The position numbers and the translations under genes are program-made. The notes under the pieces were generated by a model, which saw nothing but the letters and a program-made list of their open reading frames with translations, was not told the DNA's origin and made no database searches. From the NCBI GenBank assembly GCA_045611785.1, contig JAZKXV010000032.1:1-7972 (forward strand): a stretch of DNA of 7,972 nt. The letters are read 5' to 3'. The DNA comes from JAFTYO01 sp045611785. Its GTDB lineage: Bacteria; Pseudomonadota; Alphaproteobacteria; RF32; CAG-239. Shown here in pieces: positions 6,213 through 7,972 of the stretch (position 1 is its first letter; each line of letters opens with the position of its first letter).

Positions 6213-6240
6213 AAAAAAGCTCCGTTTTTCACGGAGCTTT
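6213..6240 (-). terminator. Rho-independent terminator of the ankyrin gene
   Basis: A perfect 10-bp inverted repeat (6216-6225 with 6231-6240, core GCTCCG/CGGAGC) has a 5-base loop. On the minus strand it ends in TTTTTTG, and it begins 6 bases after the stop codon of the ankyrin-repeat gene. Confidence 0.9.
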
Positions 6241-6245
6241 CTTAT

Positions 6246-7972
6246 TTATTGATCTTTATAAGAGCTTATTAAATCAAAAATTTCTGTTTGAGATAAATTT
6301 TGAGCCATTGATAAAACATCTTTACCAGTTTCTTCATCAAGAATCGGGCTTTCTACATTTATATCAGCACCAGCTTCAAGTAAAACTTTTACAATTTCTA
6401 CTTGCCCATTTGTAACAGCCATCATCAATGGTGTGTACCCTATTGGAGAAATAGCATTTAAATCCGCATTAGCATTAATTAAAGCTTTTACAATATCTAT
6501 ATTACTAACAGCACAAGCATAGTACAATAAAGAGCCGAGTCCAGGAATTTCTTTATTTGGATCTTCACCTTGTGCCAACATTTTTTCTACTTGTGCAACA
6601 TCTCCAAGCATTACCGCGTTATCAATGGTTGTAGGCTCAATCGGTGCTACATTTTCAGAATTTTCTTCATTATCAACTATTTCTTGAGCTCCGGCTTGTA
6701 CCAACATATCAGCAATTTCTTGATAATTGTTTTCTTGAGCATATTTTAGAGCATTATAACCGATATATTGACCTTCTATAAATTGCTTTACATTAACATC
6801 AGCACCAGCTTTAATGAGCAAATCTACTATCTCTCTATGTCCGGCCATAGAAGCTTGCATCAAAGGAGTTTTACCTGATTTTAACTCCGGCAAATTAACA
6901 TCAGCACCAGCGCTTATTAAAGATTTAGCGTATTGTATATGCCCCATTGAACAAGCCGCTGTTAAAGCTGTTTCTCCAATATCAGTTGATTGAATATTTA
7001 AATCTGCACCTAAGTAAATTAACATATTAAACAATGCAAATTTTCTTGTACGGACAGCATTAATCAAAGGCGTTTCACCATTTTCATCTAAATCGTTCAT
7101 TGTGTCAAAATCAGGTTCATCATATTCTTTAACATGTATATCTTCCCAGAAATTAAAATCTTTTGGTGGTATAACATATTCTTTTTCACTCATAAATTCA
7201 GCGGCTTTAGGAAAATTTGCCAACGCATTTATTTGATAAGTATCCCAATCTTTGGCCTCTAGACCTCCGTGTGTATAAAAACCTGATATTTTTTTAAAGT
7301 CAGCAAAAGATAGATTTTTTTCTTTAGCTTGATAAGATGCTATTAAAACTTTTTTATCAGTATCCTCATTAAAATCATACGATAACTGATCTATTACATA
7401 TAAATCAACCAAACCATGTGGTGCTATTTTTAATAAAACATCACCGCTTAACTCATTGTTTTGAAAATATTCTACTTGTTCTTTTAATTTTTCATAAGGA
7501 AATTCTTGAACCAATGAATACGCTTTATTTTCTATAATTGAGTACCAAACCATATCAACAGAATGAATAATTGGTTTGGTATAATTTTCATCATAAACAG
7601 TTTTGAAACTATTATGGTATTTTGAGTGTTTACATGTCTTATGTGCTAACAAATTATTTTCCATATAAAAATAATTTTTACCATCTTTATCAAGCAATAT
7701 TTTAGTATAAAACATTTCAGCAGGAAATAATTCTGGAGCCTGCATTAAAATAAAATAGTCAAACATAGGTAAAGCTGCTCCTGTGTTCGATTCATCTCCG
7801 ATATCTTTATACAAATTATCATGATTATCAAATAACTCTGAAGCATCAACATCTAAATCAGATTCAAAAAAATCCACATCATCAACATAATTGTTTTCTG
7901 TTTCTAAATTTGATACTTCACCAATTTCTTTTGCTTGTAATTCTTGAGTTGGAAAAATTAGGTTATATATAG
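6246..7972 (-). CDS. Ankyrin-repeat protein with an acidic linker and a DUF2931-like N-terminal domain (5' partial)
   Basis: The frame is open from the stop at 6246 to the right edge (about 574 codons), so the true start is probably outside. The first in-window candidate, GTG at 7877, lacks a ribosome site, and the 31 codons before it read as plausible protein. Numbering from that GTG: residues 1-30 are strongly acidic (11 Asp/Glu, one Lys). Residues 38-165 form a globular domain in which MVWYSIIENKAYSLVQEFP (109-127) and LLKIAPHGLVDLYV (148-161) resemble DUF2931; this is recalled similarity, not a search. Ankyrin repeats occupy about 264-297, 299-331, 334-365 and 371-399, then after an acidic linker 416-444, 446-477 and 479-510, with a degenerate last repeat at 516-540. 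GETPL, GHxEIVxxLLxAGADVN-type signatures are clear. Ankyrin repeats bind proteins. The target and the cellular location cannot be told, as the N-terminus is missing. Confidence 0.88.
   Translation of the reverse strand, partial: IYNLIFPTQELQAKEIGEVSNLETENNYVDDVDFFESDLDVDASELFDNHDNLYKDIGDESNTGAALPMFDYFILMQAPELFPAEMFYTKILLDKDGKNYFYMENNLLAHKTCKHSKYHNSFKTVYDENYTKPIIHSVDMVWYSIIENKAYSLVQEFPYEKLKEQVEYFQNNELSGDVLLKIAPHGLVDLYVIDQLSYDFNEDTDKKVLIASYQAKEKNLSFADFKKISGFYTHGGLEAKDWDTYQINALANFPKAAEFMSEKEYVIPPKDFNFWEDIHVKEYDEPDFDTMNDLDENGETPLINAVRTRKFALFNMLIYLGADLNIQSTDIGETALTAACSMGHIQYAKSLISAGADVNLPELKSGKTPLMQASMAGHREIVDLLIKAGADVNVKQFIEGQYIGYNALKYAQENNYQEIADMLVQAGAQEIVDNEENSENVAPIEPTTIDNAVMLGDVAQVEKMLAQGEDPNKEIPGLGSLLYYACAVSNIDIVKALINANADLNAISPIGYTPLMMAVTNGQVEIVKVLLEAGADINVESPILDEETGKDVLSMAQNLSQTEIFDLISSYKDQ

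Noticed and set aside
6363..7010. Recurring short DNA repeats (CATCAGCACCAGC-like) that could suggest a repeat array
   Set aside because: They are the codons of the repeated A-G-A-D-V/I-N turn of the ankyrin units, spaced by the repeat length, and diverge between copies; they are not a CRISPR or noncoding repeat.

Overview
The window is AT-rich and reads as a stretch of bacterial chromosome made mostly of housekeeping genes. The protein features (DnaE, HslO, RecX and MurC sequence style, a lipoprotein, ankyrin repeats) suggest a low-GC, probably host-associated alphaproteobacterium. This placement is inferred from protein style alone; no marker in the window proves it.

Layout from left to right. 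The first 1.88 kb, on the minus strand, is the N-terminal 627 codons of dnaE, the replicative DNA polymerase III alpha subunit, running off the left edge. It has a near-consensus promoter just upstream. Behind it, also on the minus strand, lie a 202-residue lipoprotein of unknown function and hslO (Hsp33, a redox-switched chaperone that starts with TTG). Divergently from hslO, with only 36 bases between start codons, runs recX (a RecA modulator, GTG start), followed on the same strand by tRNA-Ser(CGA). Converging on the tRNA is murC, a peptidoglycan precursor ligase standing apart from the usual mur/fts cluster, with its own promoter. Next comes a 71-residue cysteine-rich, probably zinc-binding protein of unknown function, with its own candidate promoter and a strong terminator. 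The right end holds a large ankyrin-repeat protein gene on the minus strand. It ends at a clear terminator and its reading frame stays open to the right edge, so its start is outside the window.

Functionally, dnaE (replication), recX (control of recombination), hslO (oxidative protein damage) and murC (cell wall) are unrelated core functions in short transcription units. The dnaE-lipoprotein-hslO side and the murC side appear to be separate units. No intergenic stretch exceeds about 130 bases. I see no insertion sequence, CRISPR array, phage gene or clear defence system. The least explained items are the ankyrin protein with its unusual N-terminal domain, the small cysteine-rich protein, the lipoprotein, and the tightly packed hslO/recX divergent start region.
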